A stretch of 64,000 bases of DNA from Chondrus crispus (Eukaryota; Rhodophyta; Florideophyceae; Gigartinales; Gigartinaceae). The position numbers were made by a program, and so were the translations under genes. The stretch spans positions 124,001 through 188,000 of the forward strand of contig NW_005179310.1 of the NCBI RefSeq assembly GCF_000350225.1, in the 5' to 3' direction. Below the pieces are notes generated by a model, which was not told the DNA's origin, made no database searches, and was given only the letters and a program-made list of their open reading frames with translations. Positions within the stretch are counted from its first letter, which is position 1. The number at the start of each line of letters is the position of its first letter. Shown piece after piece: positions 11,620 through 22,245 of this stretch.

Positions 11620-13303
11620 GCCTCCGTGCGCACCGCGTTCATCTGACGCGGAGATTGACTCGGCTAAGTGGACGGCGGCCTGACCTTTACGACCGGGATA
11701 AGGAGCCCTCGGCTTCTTCCCCGCCCTGAACGTCGACGGCGTCTGAATCGTGACCTTCTTGGTCTTCTTGTCCATGGCGCGGCTCGCCGAGCCATGCGCC
11801 TTTGCGTAATTTACCAATCTCAAAAATGAGACATCTCGGTTATCTTGTCGATACTGCGAGACCATGGGCTTAATACTGGCATCTAGCCCCTCGATGAACA
11901 TGGTCATCTGCTCCTCCATAGAATAAACATTCCCACACCGATTACTCGCGTCTGTTAGGCGAATGTAAAATTCCATCTCGTCTTCAGACGGTCTTTGCTG
12001 AACTTCTCGCAATGCGAGCACGGGTTGACGGATCGCCTCGTCGGTTGCGAAACTCCTCAACAACCACTGTACGGCCTCCGGCCAAACGGATACCTTTCCG
12101 TGATGGGACCCGGCCGTCTGAGACACCGAAGTGTACTGTCTCAAGGCGATGCCGCTTAGAAATTCGGGCAACAAGCGGATCGCTTGCCCCTCGTCCATTT
12201 CTTGAGTATCAAACTCTTGACCTAACTTTGCCAAAATCCAACACAAGGACCCCGTCCTCACCTGTGAACGTGTTGTCCTTCTTCACCTTAGGCGGAATAT
12301 CTCTCCTGATTTTTCGCACTGCGGTCCGCCGGGAACTTGACAAATATGTCTGCGGGTTCCGCAAGCGGTACGTTCGGTACGAAAGTAATTTCTTGAAGAG
12401 GTAGTTGGTCGGATTCAGCTCCTCCAACTCCTCTCATCGCGGCCCGCGTCGCGTTGCGACGTCCTCTGGCTCAGCGTCCTTGTCTCTCGGCGAGGCGGAC
12501 GAAGTGATCCCGCCCCGTCTGGAGGTAATTTTCTTGCCCTGCAAAGTTCCTTTTCCTTCCTCTGAACGATGTTCGGAATTGCTGGCATGGTTCGACGAAC
12601 CGTCGTCACCATCTTCGGAAAGGCCATTCGACTCGGTCATTGAGTCTTGGTCCTCCGGCTCGTCACTACAGTGACTCTTGCTCCTGCGTCGCAGATTCTT
12701 CTTCGAATTCTTCGACTTGGAACTCCGCTGTACAGCGGCCTTGTCCTTCTTCGATCGACGGTCGCCTTCTCGACCCGTTGGGAGCGGCTCTTGCCCGGCG
12801 GCCTGTTCAAGGTCCTTGAGACGATGAGCGGCGCGGTCAAACTTGTTGTCCATACTGGCTCTAAATTTCCCCAAGGACTCCAAAGCTTGATTCGCGTCGC
12901 GCCTTGCGTCCTTGACTGAAATTTTCAACGAAGCTAGGACCTCCGACTCCGGACCGTCGGTCGCATCACCTCGCTCCTTCTCGACGAGATCCACTCGAGC
13001 CGATAGCTCTCCTAAAACGGTGTGGAACTCGGATGCTTGCAACTCCAGTTGCTTACGGACGAGGGCTAATTCGGCCTCGAGCTTTTTCGTCATCTCTCGG
13101 CGAATCTCCTCGCCCATGTTCTCGAACTTGTAGGATAGGTTATCCTTGTCGGTTTCAATCCCCGTCCGGGATTGTTGACCTTCGGGATCCGTGGCTGTAT
13201 TGGCCTGGCTTCGGGTGCGAGGACCTGGCGGGATCCTCGACACCCTTGCAGATCCGATTCTGCTCCCCCCGGGACTGACGTCCCCGGGGGTGCTTGTCGA
13301 CAT
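11620..13303 (-). mobile_element. Ty3-like gag (element C)
   Basis: The minus-strand gag begins near 13303 (MSTSTPGDVSPGG). It has a long charged coiled-coil-like N-terminal part, a basic SKSKNSKKNLRRRSKS stretch, then the capsid domain down to 11620 where the LTR of element F begins. The capsid part (LFKKLLSYRTYRLRN) matches LFDGALDYRRYKLTRRHKR in the gag at 43725-45435. The coding region is broken, about two breaks plus the insertion. Confidence 0.7.
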
Positions 13304-13443
13304 GGTTCGTTTCCAAAGACGAACCTAACTTAACACAAAAAAATAGAAAACGCTACAGCACCTAAATAAACTTACGTCGCAGAGACAACTCCTGTAGTCC
13401 GTTTCAGCTTACGCAGTTTCTAGGTCGGGTCTCCTGTACGTAA

Positions 13444-13461
13444 TTCTAGGTCGGGAGACCA
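13444..13461 (-). other. Primer-binding site, element C
   Basis: Minus-strand TGGTCTCCCGACCTAGAA, three bases inside the LTR that starts at 13465. A second, partial copy of the same string lies about 30 bp further inside (about 13415-13432). Confidence 0.75.
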
Positions 13462-14309
13462 CTTTGTAGTGCAATGCGCCTGTCAGGCAGAGACCGCGGT
13501 CCGATGGTCCAGCAAAACAACAACAGCAGCAAAAAGAAGAACTGCCGATGGCACAGTGCTACGGAGTGTCCGACCCTCCCTTCTCCGTCTAAACGATCTT
13601 GCGACTCGTAGTAGCTCAGATCCCTGATAGGGGGGGCACAGAGAAATAGCCCGGCCCGGGATCGATGTGGTACAGACTTGCGAAGAGAACTGCCCGACGA
13701 GTGTGGGGTGGGGCGCATACTTAGGTACCCCGGTTCGACTGGGTTGTAAGGCCAATGCTCGTTGAGCTTGTTCGCCACCTTGTAACGCGAGAAGGCTTCT
13801 TCGACGGGGGCGTTGCAACGCAACTCGACGGGATGAAATGAAAGTAGCAGCGCTACGTCAACTGTGCCGCTCCATGGCTCGAAACACCTACACCGGTTCG
13901 GTCGCAACCGAGGCCGATGGCACCAACACTGGCTTGTAACTCGACGAAGCCCTTCGAGGGAGACTTCGTTGCAACAGTCTCCGTCGGAAAATGGGTCACA
14001 GTAGCAGCGCTACGTCAACCGTGCCGCCCGATGGCAAAGACATCTACACCGGTTCGGTCGCAACCGAGGCCGATGGCACCAACACAAGATAAGGGAAAAT
14101 AGGTAGAATTAGAGATAGAAAAGGATAGGGAAATAAAGGAAAAAGAATAGGGAACTCCCGAGCGCAAAGGATAAAGTAATCTGTAGTTAAAGGGAGTGTC
14201 TTGTAAAAGACAGACTTCAACCAAGGCGATATCAGACTCTGGCAACTCGGGTTGGTTTATTGACTTCGTCTGTATTTCTGATAGTCTAAACTTTCCCATA
14301 CGAAGCCCA

Positions 14310-14620
14310 TGCAAAACCAATGCATGCATGGCGATTTACCCATACTTGCACGAGCAGAAATTTCCCAAGTGTTTCCTATGCGGAGAAATGCGCCATGATT
14401 GCGTGGACGTGCATGGCCTGGTTCATGGGCTTGCATTGGTAATTTGCATGGGCCTCCATGGGTTTGCATTGGCCATGTGCATGGGATTGCATTGGGAATC
14501 TGCATGGGCTTGCATGGGATTTTCCATGGGCTTGCATTGGACACCTGTATGGGCTTGCATAGGATTTTGCATGGGATCACATTGGGAATGTGCATCGTCT
14601 GTCTCTTCGGAAATGAATGC
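14310..14620. repeat. CATGGGCTTGCATTGG-type short repeats
   Basis: Variants of GCATGGGCTTGCATTGG recur every 15-35 bp just inside the left terminus of the 5.7-kb insert. Related CATG-rich sequence lies just inside the right terminus. Open frames here are repeat artefacts. Confidence 0.7.
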
Positions 14621-15132
14621 GGCCTTCCAAAACGTCTAGTCCGGGCCCTAGTATTTACCCGTGAAAAACTTGACTTTTTGATTGTCAAGTGAACGTCCGA
14701 CTAGACCCGGACATTCACTTACACTTACATTGTGGATGTCTAAGGCTGGTTTGACTGCACGTGAACTATACATAAGGAATGTCCAAGTCTAGTGTTACTG
14801 GATATGAGCTAGTAATTATGGATGTCCAAGTTCGCTAATTAAACCAGTCAAGACGATGAGATTCTGGTGGGAAACAGCGATATTGTAGCATACGAGTGAC
14901 AAAAGTGCGGTATGACCAGTTTGCTGTTTCCATGTAATGATCCGCTCACCAGTTCATCGGGCTGTCCGAAAAGTCTCCACAGTGAAAGGGCGCTACACTG
15001 TACATGACATCCAATGCAACAGTGATTGGAGTCGAATATTTTCATTCAGCGGTAGTGCTCTCAAGACTAGAGCACTGCAGAACCATGCCATGGAGCGCCT
15101 TTTCTGTAGATTCTCAAGCACTTGGTGTCGTT

Positions 15133-16012
15133 TCATAGCGCTGCTTCTACTTCCAACTCACTTGCTGTGAAAAGCTTTGTCAAGGTCCGCCCTGCCTTTT
15201 TGTTGATGCCGTCCTCTCCCGCAAACACATTCTCTCTGGCTGCCTCATTCTGCACGCTTCGAAACCTTTCCTGCATAGGCGGTTCACATCCGCTTTTCAC
15301 GATGCCCACAGCCTTGTACTTCCCAACGTGCTTAACTTGGCGCAGGTGAAGCATGAACAGCTGTCCGAGCATTATCCCTCTTGTTAGGTCCGTCATCCGT
15401 TCGTTTCAGTCTTGAGACAAGCTCCGCCCCTCAATCGTCAATGCCAATGGCCGCTCCGAAAACTGCATGCATAGAGGTTTGTAAATTTACGAATAGAACG
15501 ACAGTGTCGTCTAGGCTCTTCGTCTTTTTCGAGTAGAAATCATCGCATACCTCGATCTCCGCTCTGCGCTTCTCAAATGACGCTTTGTTTCTCAGCAACG
15601 TATTCTGCTTCACGTCACCCTCCAGCAAGAATATCCGACGTGGTATCTGGGCCTGTCTCATCTTGAACGCCTCCCTTCTCTCTCGTCCGTCACGCATAGA
15701 AGCGTGGAAGTCCTCCAATGTTTTCCGTTCAATGATGTAGTCTAGAATAACCTCAATTCCACCGGGATACTGTGCGACGAACCTCACATCACCACATGGT
15801 AGTTGTCGCACTTCGCAGTCGATTCCTTGAGCAAGGTGTTGACCCTTTGTCGTATCAAGTATATCTCCCGATCCCTTTCGCACGCGCTCCATTGAGACGA
15901 CCACAAGCACAACTCGACATTCCGGAACTCCAACTCCAGAGCCTTGAGAGCCTGTATCACGGGATATTTTTGCGTCTAACCCAGGCGCCGCCTCATGCGC
16001 AGACGGCGTGGT
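15133..16012 (-). pseudogene. MUS81: MUS81-like crossover junction endonuclease, broken
   Basis: MUS81 is the catalytic subunit of a structure-selective endonuclease (ERCC4/XPF family) that cuts branched DNA in the nucleus. The frame open from 16012 to 15431 holds the nuclease domain: GDVRF, the metal-binding IIERKTLEDFHASMRDGRERR motif region (signature ERKxxxD kept), IFLLEGD, and the KKTKSLDDTVVLFVNLQ helix that normally ends the domain. The C-terminal helix-hairpin-helix part follows in another frame (15396-15133): LGQLFMLHLRQVKHVGK, KAVGIV, then INKKAGRTLTKLF. The frame change between the two is either a short intron or a break. Upstream, 16083-17100 holds further short open stretches that could be N-terminal exons (for example WEKKWKEIARSEDVRKIQ near 16800-16900), interrupted by stops. 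It lies within the 5.7-kb insert, so it is probably a captured and decaying copy rather than the working gene. Confidence 0.7.
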
Positions 16013-17119
16013 TCAAACGTGTTTGTCTTTTCTGGTAGCACTGACGGCATTTTTGTTTCTCCTGGCATGGACGGATATCAATGACCATCCTACTCATGCT
16101 CTTGTCGCCACAATGTGTAATCACTAGTCATGAGGCGCTGGGGAGTCTTGTCGTAGAGCCCTCTTCCAGAGGGAGATCTTAAGGCCTCGGATTCGTCGAT
16201 TATACTAGAGGAAACACCTTCAACTCTCGCCTTCACGTTGGCGCGTGGTGTGTCTTCGTCATATATTTAGACCACTTCATCCTGTATCAGTGGCTGTGAC
16301 TTTCCCATGTCGTTCCCCATAGACATATTCTCAATACCAATTGACTAGTTGTCATCTGATGCAGGTAGAGATCGCTGTGTTTCCCGCTGTTGTTTAGCTC
16401 TCGGACTTCTCGAAGGGTCATAAAGTTGCGGGTCATTGCCACCTGCATCACTGTATTCCTCTAGAGAGATAACGGGAATCGCCTCTTCGAGACAGGGCCA
16501 TTTCTGAGACGATGATTCGTATGATTTTTGGGCAGATCTGTTGCGAGGAAGTTCATTACAGGATCCTGCATATTACACATCTTCCGATACGTTGTTGGAT
16601 ATGTTTTCAAGTTCTGTGGTGGAGCTATCAGTTGGAGTTCCCGGAGTTGCTACACCTGGGTCGAGATAACTTTTTGACGGTGCACGCTCGTTTATCTCAC
16701 ACGAAAGTGCTGTGATCTTCCGGTGGCCATTCAAGTCATATCTCCACAGAGCCACTTTTTCCAGTAGCACCATTTTCGAAAGGGCGTATCTGAATCTTTC
16801 GCACATCTTCACTTCGTGCGATCTCTTTCCATTTCTTCTCCCACAGCCCTTCAGTCAGCGTCCCGTAGAGCTTTTCCGTCTTTTTGGGAAAATGTTCCTT
16901 CTCGAACAGGTCTCCCAGAATCGAGAACAGAAGCGCCGCTGGGAACCTGCTCTTTGTTCGGTACTAATGTAGCCTCCTGCCGTGGCTGGAGGTTCTCCTG
17001 GGAGTCCCGGGGTTTGTCTGGACATGAACCGTCTGCCCCCGTAATGGTGTGCACAGACCAGCAGTTCTGAATTCTGATCTGACCTTTGGTTGCGATCCAC
17101 TCAGTGACATTTTGGACGA

Positions 17120-17815
17120 GCTAAAATTCCTCGCGTGAAGTGATTCTTAAGGGATAGTGCTCGAGAGAGCGGAAAGCGCGACTTAGGACACGGGAGGTGT
17201 TGAGTGAGTCGGAGTACTCGTGGCTTAACTCACGGAGAACAGTGAGCGGACCCGCATCCAGTTCGCAGAGCAGGAGAAGGTGAGGCATCACATGGCCCCC
17301 CCGACACGGCACGAGCTTGAAGTGCAGAGTGGGTTGTGAGGTTGCGAAGTCAGGTGATGTGAAGGCATTGGGCGAGAAGGAAGGTGAAAGGACAGGAGAT
17401 AAAGTTGTCCGTCAAGTCACCAAAACGCGTGTTTCGGCGGCGTGTTTCCACGGCGTGTTTCGAGTTTCGACGGCGTGTTTGCTCATATTTTCTACTACAA
17501 AATAGCAAAAATTTCAAACAACGCGTTTGGCAAGACTCACAATCTTTCCCAAAACTGGGGCATGTGATTTTTTATGAGTTTCACATCCGCCTGATTACAG
17601 CAGTGCCAGGTCGACCCATCTGGAAGGAAAACGAATTGGGGCTCCCGTTTTTTCATCAGCACAAACGAGTATCAGACTGCACGGGTCCTATCGATATGCG
17701 TTATGGACGCCCCTATCGCTTCATCGCAATGGCTCGATAGCATCAAGTGTACATTTTCATCCTGAACGACACGCGATGGCTTTTGTTTGGCTATTCAGGA
17801 ATTACTTTTCAAAGC
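17120..17815. other. No recognisable gene
   Basis: Within the 5.7-kb insert, between the MUS81-like and coiled-coil fragments. A few frames of 60-118 codons are open but none looks like a protein. A short GTGTTTCGGCGGCGTGTTTC repeat occurs near 17430-17480. Confidence 0.5.
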
Positions 17816-17819
17816 GTGG

Positions 17820-18400
17820 ACCGCGACAAACTCTTTTCAAGTTCAAGTTTCAGCTCTACCCGCTCGTCTGCAAGTCGATCAGTCGCCCCTCTGAAATCAT
17901 CTCGAATTGTAAGCTGTCCTGACTCATCGTTGCTTTAGCCTCCTTTTCAAGAGAATTGGCACATCGCTCTTCGGCATCCTCAACCCTCTTTTGCAATTAA
18001 ATTCTTCTTTGTTCGACAGCAGAGTCTTCTGCTGCCTCCAACTGCTCAATAGCTATTTGCAAATTTTCCTCCACTTTGTGATGAGTTTCAGCCAAGAATT
18101 CACTCTCTCTTGTGCTATTTTCAGCTACATCACATGACTCTCTTAGTCTTGCACATTCGTTTCTAGTGACTCAACCTGCTTTATTAGCTCTCATAGTTCA
18201 GAACTTAAACGTTCCACATCACGCTTTCTTGCTTGAGTTGATTCTACTTTGAGAACTCTCAACCTGCAATGTGATTCCTCGAGGTCTTCCTCTAGGTTTG
18301 TCACCTGGTCTGCACGAGCCAGCCTCTTCTCCGCGATCAACTTTGCCGGTGCGACGGCAGCGACGCGCGTGTGGTGCAGGCGCACCGCGGGCGTGTGGCA
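17820..18400 (-). pseudogene. Coiled-coil protein fragment, broken
   Basis: On the minus strand, from about 18385 leftward, the frame reads KLIAEKRLARADQVTNLEED and continues with ESHCRLRVLKVESTQARKRD, then stops at 18191. Beyond it, more heptad-like stretches (LEAAEDSAVEQRR, KRVEDAEERCANSLEKEAK) follow between stops. The composition, rich in E, K, L, A, R and Q at heptad spacing, is that of a long coiled coil such as a kinetochore, golgin or SMC-like protein; the family cannot be named. It is another gene piece within the 5.7-kb insert. A GC-rich stretch at 18400-18620 precedes it and may be its 5' part. Confidence 0.45.
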
Positions 18401-18730
18401 CGTCCACGCGGACGACGGAGTCGTGGGCGCAGCTGTCGCCGTGCGGGTGGAGACGCTTCTGCAGCGCGAGCTGACGTCCGGAAGTAGTGAAAAGCGGAAC
18501 AGGAGGTTACGAAGAGGGGGGAGGCTGGGCTGCAGGAGTTGCAGCGCCCCCTGGTGGCAGAGGAGCGTCGGATATTAAATGCTGGGGCGGGCAATGCCTC
18601 GACTGCAGCCACGTGTAAAATTGCACGAGGGGAAGAATTTTATTGAAATGCAATGGTGGGCGGTGGGCCGATACAGAAAAGTTCATTTATTTCTCTAACA
18701 TTATACTCTGTCTTTATTTTCACTAATCAA

Positions 18731-18768
18731 GGGGGGGCCGATGCACAGGGAGGCCGATGCACAGGGGG
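18731..18768. repeat. Short GGCCGATGCACAG repeat
   Basis: GGCCGATGCACAG occurs twice in 32 bp, with G-rich spacers. The region from here to 19540 has no recognisable gene, only AT-rich sequence and an 82-codon frame (19055-19303) without a known domain. Confidence 0.6.
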
Positions 18769-19540
18769 GCCGGTACTGTAGCACGAAATCGTCGGATATA
18801 TACTTCTGGCACCGCCAGAAAGGTCGGTAGTCGTGCGCACGCAAAGGCGGGGCGATGGAGAAGGGGTTTCAGCAGGCGTGGTGCGCTTCGGTACCACTCC
18901 CCTGCTACCCTTTTCTTTTGGTCGCTAGTTCAATTCTGCATGAATACTAATAATAAATAAATAATTTGTTGAATTTTTAATAATGTTTAGATTAAAACAT
19001 AATTTGTAGACTTGCACAATTTTAATTTTTGGCAGTGTCCCGCTGGCAAATCTCATGAAGATTCGAACGTTGAGACGTTCTTTGGGCAGCACACGGATCA
19101 ACAAAACGGACTTGGCAGTGAGCGGAGCAGCTCAAGACCCAACGATCGATTTTACAAGTCTGCAGACAATGGGGATGCGAAAGGGGCGTCAACCAAGTCT
19201 TCTCGAAACGGTGCGCAAGCTGAGACTTCCTTCGTACTGTAGACTACCCCCTTTTCACTACAAAACAGAAATTCTGGGTTGGTTCATCCCGCACGAACTG
19301 TAAACACTCTCAAAACGCGCCTGGGTTTAAACAAAATTACCATTTACTACTCTAGTCCTCATAAATTACTCAACATGACTCTTCTACGGGACTTCTGAAG
19401 AACTGTCAACGGGAGACCGACGAGTCCTCCATGTAGGGCAAGGGTGCTGGGATAGCGGTTGTAGGTACTGACTGCACTGAGGGTTGCGGCGCAGCATCAG
19501 ATCAGATATCGATAAAACGGATTGTACTGCACTTTCGGGC

Positions 19541-19864
19541 CAAAACTAAAACTTGGATTGAATCCGCCATGCGTAGCCCATGAACACCCATTCACACCAA
19601 TGCCTGCATGAGCTCGCATTGAACATATCTGAATTGGTTTGGACATCATTACCCCATGCATACATAGACTGTTGCATGGACGGTTCTATGGAACATGTTT
19701 GGCAAAACTAAAACTTCGATTGAATCCGCCATGCGGAGCCCATGAACACCCATGCACACCAGTGCCTGCATGAGCTCGCATTGAACATATCTGAATTGGT
19801 TTGGCCACCATTGCCCCATGCAGACATAGACTGGTGCATGGACGGTTCCATGGAACATGTTTGG
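19541..19864. repeat. 162-bp tandem duplication
   Basis: Two near-identical 162-bp units begin at 19541 and 19703 (CAAAACTAAAACTT, then GATTGAATCCGCCATGCG). They lie just inside the right terminus of the 5.7-kb insert and share the CATG-rich character of the left end, so they are probably an expansion of its terminal region. Confidence 0.85.
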
Positions 19865-20203
19865 TATTGCATAGGACCAGGCCTAAGCAAATCCCCATGG
19901 AAAAGTTATGATAACCGCTCCAATTGTGAGCATGGGCTTGCATGGTCTCTGCATAGGAAATTTTAGAAAATCAGAAATACAGACGTTGTTCGGTCAAAGG
20001 GCTAAGTTATATAGAGACCCGCCGGGGCGAGTACAGTAGCTCCCGGCTCTAGATTCTAGATCTAATTAGTAAATAAATTAAATAATTAAAATAATCGTGC
20101 GCTTCGTCGCACACGTGTGTCCCCCAAACTCGGACTACAGTATCCAATTTTTTCCTTTTTCACTTCCTTTCACCCCCCTACCCGAGACGGGTATTGCACT
20201 ACA

Positions 20204-20376
20204 GGTACCTCCTTGTTAGTCGTGGGTTGTGATATGTCAATGTCTACGGCAAAAAATGAGGGCTGGTCTCCCATCACAATTTCATAGAAGTGACGCGGTG
20301 AGGAGAGTACGTTACGGAAGGCTTTCTCCCAAAGATCTCGATGCGTTAACACCCAGAATTTCTTCGAAATCTGGAG
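20204..20376 (-). pseudogene. PrimPol/archaeo-eukaryotic primase-like fragment
   Basis: The minus strand encodes about 55 residues between an LTR end at 20203 and the TSD/LTR at 20372-20377. The core is RHFYEIVMGDQPSFFAVDID. PrimPol and large-DNA-virus primases have a matching stretch, H-Y-E-V-I then L-Y-F-D-x-E, in which the DxE or DxD pair is the first metal-binding motif; here it is DID (20236-20244). Only this motif is present, so the assignment is tentative. The fragment is the target of the chromovirus to its right. Confidence 0.45.
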
Positions 20377-20969
20377 TGTAGTATAATCGCCCCCAACGAC
20401 GAGGGGGGTGAGTACTGACAGTTCGGAAAGACCCCGATCGGCGGGAAGACAGAAGCACGGCCCACCCACGGTACCGAGCACGGGCTTGACGTAGCGGTGG
20501 TAGAGCGGGATCGGGGAGGACGCGCGCACGCGCGAGCGGTTCTACGCCTCGACGCCCCGGAGCGGTACTGGGTGACGATCCAGTACCGACGGGCGGAGGC
20601 GGAGCCGGCTCGTGGGCGTGCTACGCGCGTCCTCAACCCGCGCGCGGTGCTACTTCTAGGTAAAACGGACGGAAGTACCTAAAAGTAAGCGGGCGGACCA
20701 AGGTGGAGGATGCTTGCCCAGTCCCTCCTTGTCGTCCTCCACCGCCGGCGGTCCGCTCATATTTAATGTACATTGTAGTCTATCATAACTCTACAGTAGT
20801 GCCAGTCTACCGACACTGTAACGCTGTCAGCCGGCGGGGATGACATTCCACGTGTAGTACGCGTCCCGTACACGCGGAGGGCTCGTGTGGGCGCGCATGG
20901 CTGTAAGGCTCGTCGCCTTACTGTCCCTGATCCGATCCTAATCTAATTTCCGTTTGGGGTTATACCACA
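20377..20969 (-). mobile_element. 3' LTR of element E
   Basis: Starts TGTAGTATAA, ends TTATACCACA (plus strand). Preceded by TSD TGGAG and followed by the complement of a polypurine tract, as expected for the 3' LTR of a minus-strand element. Confidence 0.93.
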
Positions 20970-21005
20970 TCACCCCCCCTCCAGAGTGAACGTCTGCGTT
21001 CACTC
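20970..21005 (-). other. Polypurine tract and conserved hairpin, element E
   Basis: The minus strand reads GGAGGGGGGGTGA directly against the 3' LTR. It is preceded by the hairpin GAGTGAACG/CGTTCACTC (20984-21005), whose reading VNADVHS echoes the C-terminus of pol. This is the plus-strand DNA priming site for reverse transcription. The same module occurs at 26743-26780 and 3240-3281. Confidence 0.75.
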
Positions 21006-21119
21006 ATGAGGCTTGTAGAACCTGTCCGTCACCTCCTCGCAGCCGAGCGACAGCCATCCTTACCGCCCCCGTGATCCCCTGTCCATCCGTGCTGGGTGCC
21101 TTCTGCTTTCTATTTTCAG

Positions 21120-22245
21120 TGAGCCGCGCGACGAGGCGCGACGGAAATCCTTATGTTAGTCAGCCCTCGCCAGCGATGGCGCGGGCGCGCGGCGCGACGA
21201 GGCGCGACGGAAATCCTTATCTTAGTCAGCCCTCGCCAGCGATGGCGAGGGCGCGCGGCGCGACGAGGCGCGACGGAAATCCTTATGTTATTCAGCCCTC
21301 GCCAGCGATGGCGAGGGCGCGGCGCGCGACGAGGCGCGACGGAAATCCTTATGTTAGTCGGCCCTCGCCAGCTATGGCGGGGGCGTGCGGCGCGACGAGG
21401 CGCGACGAGGATCCTTATGTTAGTCAGCCCTCGCCAGCGATGTCGGGGGCGTGCGGCGCGACGAGGATCCTTATGTTAGTCAGCCCTCGCCAGCGATGGC
21501 GAGGGCGCGGCGCACAACGAGGCGCGACGGAAATCCTTATGTTAGTCAGCCCCCGCCAGCGATGGCGAGGGCGCGGCGCGCAACGAGGCGCCACGAGGAT
21601 CCTTTTGTTAGTCAGCCCTCGCCAGCGATGGCGAGGGCGCGCGGCGCGACGAGGCGCGACGAGAATCCTTATGTTAGTCAGCCCTTGCCAGCGATGGCGA
21701 GGGCGCGGCGCGCGACGAGGCGCAACGGAAATCCTTATGTTAGTCGGCTCTCGCCAGCGATGGCGGAGGCGTGCGGCGCGACGAGGCGTGACGAGGATCC
21801 TTACGTTAGTCAGCCCTCGCCAGCGATGGCGAGGGCGCGGCGCGCGACGAAGCGCGACGGAAATCCTTATGTTAGTGAGCCATCGCCAGCGATGGCGAGG
21901 GCGCGGCGTGCGACGAGGCGCGACGGAAATCCTTATGTTAGTCAGCCCTTGCCAGCGATGGCGGAAGCGTCCGGCGGGACGAGGCGCAACGAGGATCCTT
22001 ATGTTAGTCAGCCCTCGCCATCGATGGCGAGGGCGCGGCGCGCGACGAGGCGCGACGGAAATCCTTATGGTAGTCAGCCCTTGCCAGCGATGGCGGGGGC
22101 GTCCGGCGGGACGAGGCGCGACGAGGATCCTTATGTTAGTCAGCCCTCACCAGCGATGGCGAGGGCGCGGCGCGCGACGAGGCGCGACGGAAATCCTTAT
22201 GTTAGTCAGCCCTCGCCAGCGATGGCGAGGGCGCGGCGCGCGCCT
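21120..22245. repeat. 66-bp tandem array with a hairpin in each unit
   Basis: About 17 units of 66 bp. TTATGTTAGTC recurs at 21151, 21217, 21283, 21349 and onward. Most units contain the inverted repeat CCCTCGCCA-gcga-TGGCGAGGG. Because 66 is a multiple of three, two plus frames (396 and 330 codons) stay open as 22-residue repeats such as ATRRDGNPYVSQPSPAMARA. I treat these as repeat artefacts, though a repeat protein cannot be excluded. The array sits in the cargo of element E; a GC-rich gene-free stretch (22246-22787) follows. Confidence 0.9.

Larger units (their letters stand above)
14267..19985. mobile_element. 5.7-kb insert with inverted termini carrying host gene fragments
   Basis: The left end CGTCTGTATTTCTGAT is repeated exactly in reverse complement at the right end (ATCAGAAATACAGACG, ending 19985). 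The similarity continues with mismatches for about 50 bp and then merges into CATGC-rich repeats at both ends. The interior contains a broken MUS81-like gene, a broken coiled-coil gene and other fragments, but no transposase that I recognise. Captured gene pieces between long inverted termini suggest a Pack-type, Mutator-like non-autonomous transposon. I could not find a convincing 8-10-bp target duplication, so the superfamily is unsettled. Confidence 0.55.
13465..20203 (-). mobile_element. 5' LTR of element C, split by a 5.7-kb insert
   Basis: The LTR starts TGTAGTGCAA at 13465. A matching end TTGCACTACA lies only at 20203. The two outer parts (13465-14266 and 19986-20203) together resemble the undisturbed LTR at 45438-46159 in order: a purine-rich AGGGAAAATAGG-type stretch, a TATATAGAG/TATATAGACC box, an AT-rich AATTAAATAATT block, CGCACACGTGT, and the GCACTACA end. 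I infer one LTR of about 1 kb interrupted by the insert at 14267-19985. Inside the left part a segment is duplicated at about 155-bp spacing (13847-13932 and 14001-14087). Confidence 0.6.

Noticed and set aside
13465-20203. A single uninterrupted 6.7-kb LTR
   Set aside because: The inner 5.7 kb has its own inverted termini and host-like gene fragments, and the outer parts match the 722-bp LTR at 45438-46159.
1-22245. CRISPR array or bacterial origin suggested by regular repeats
   Set aside because: Units are contiguous without unique spacers, and the surroundings are eukaryotic retroelements.
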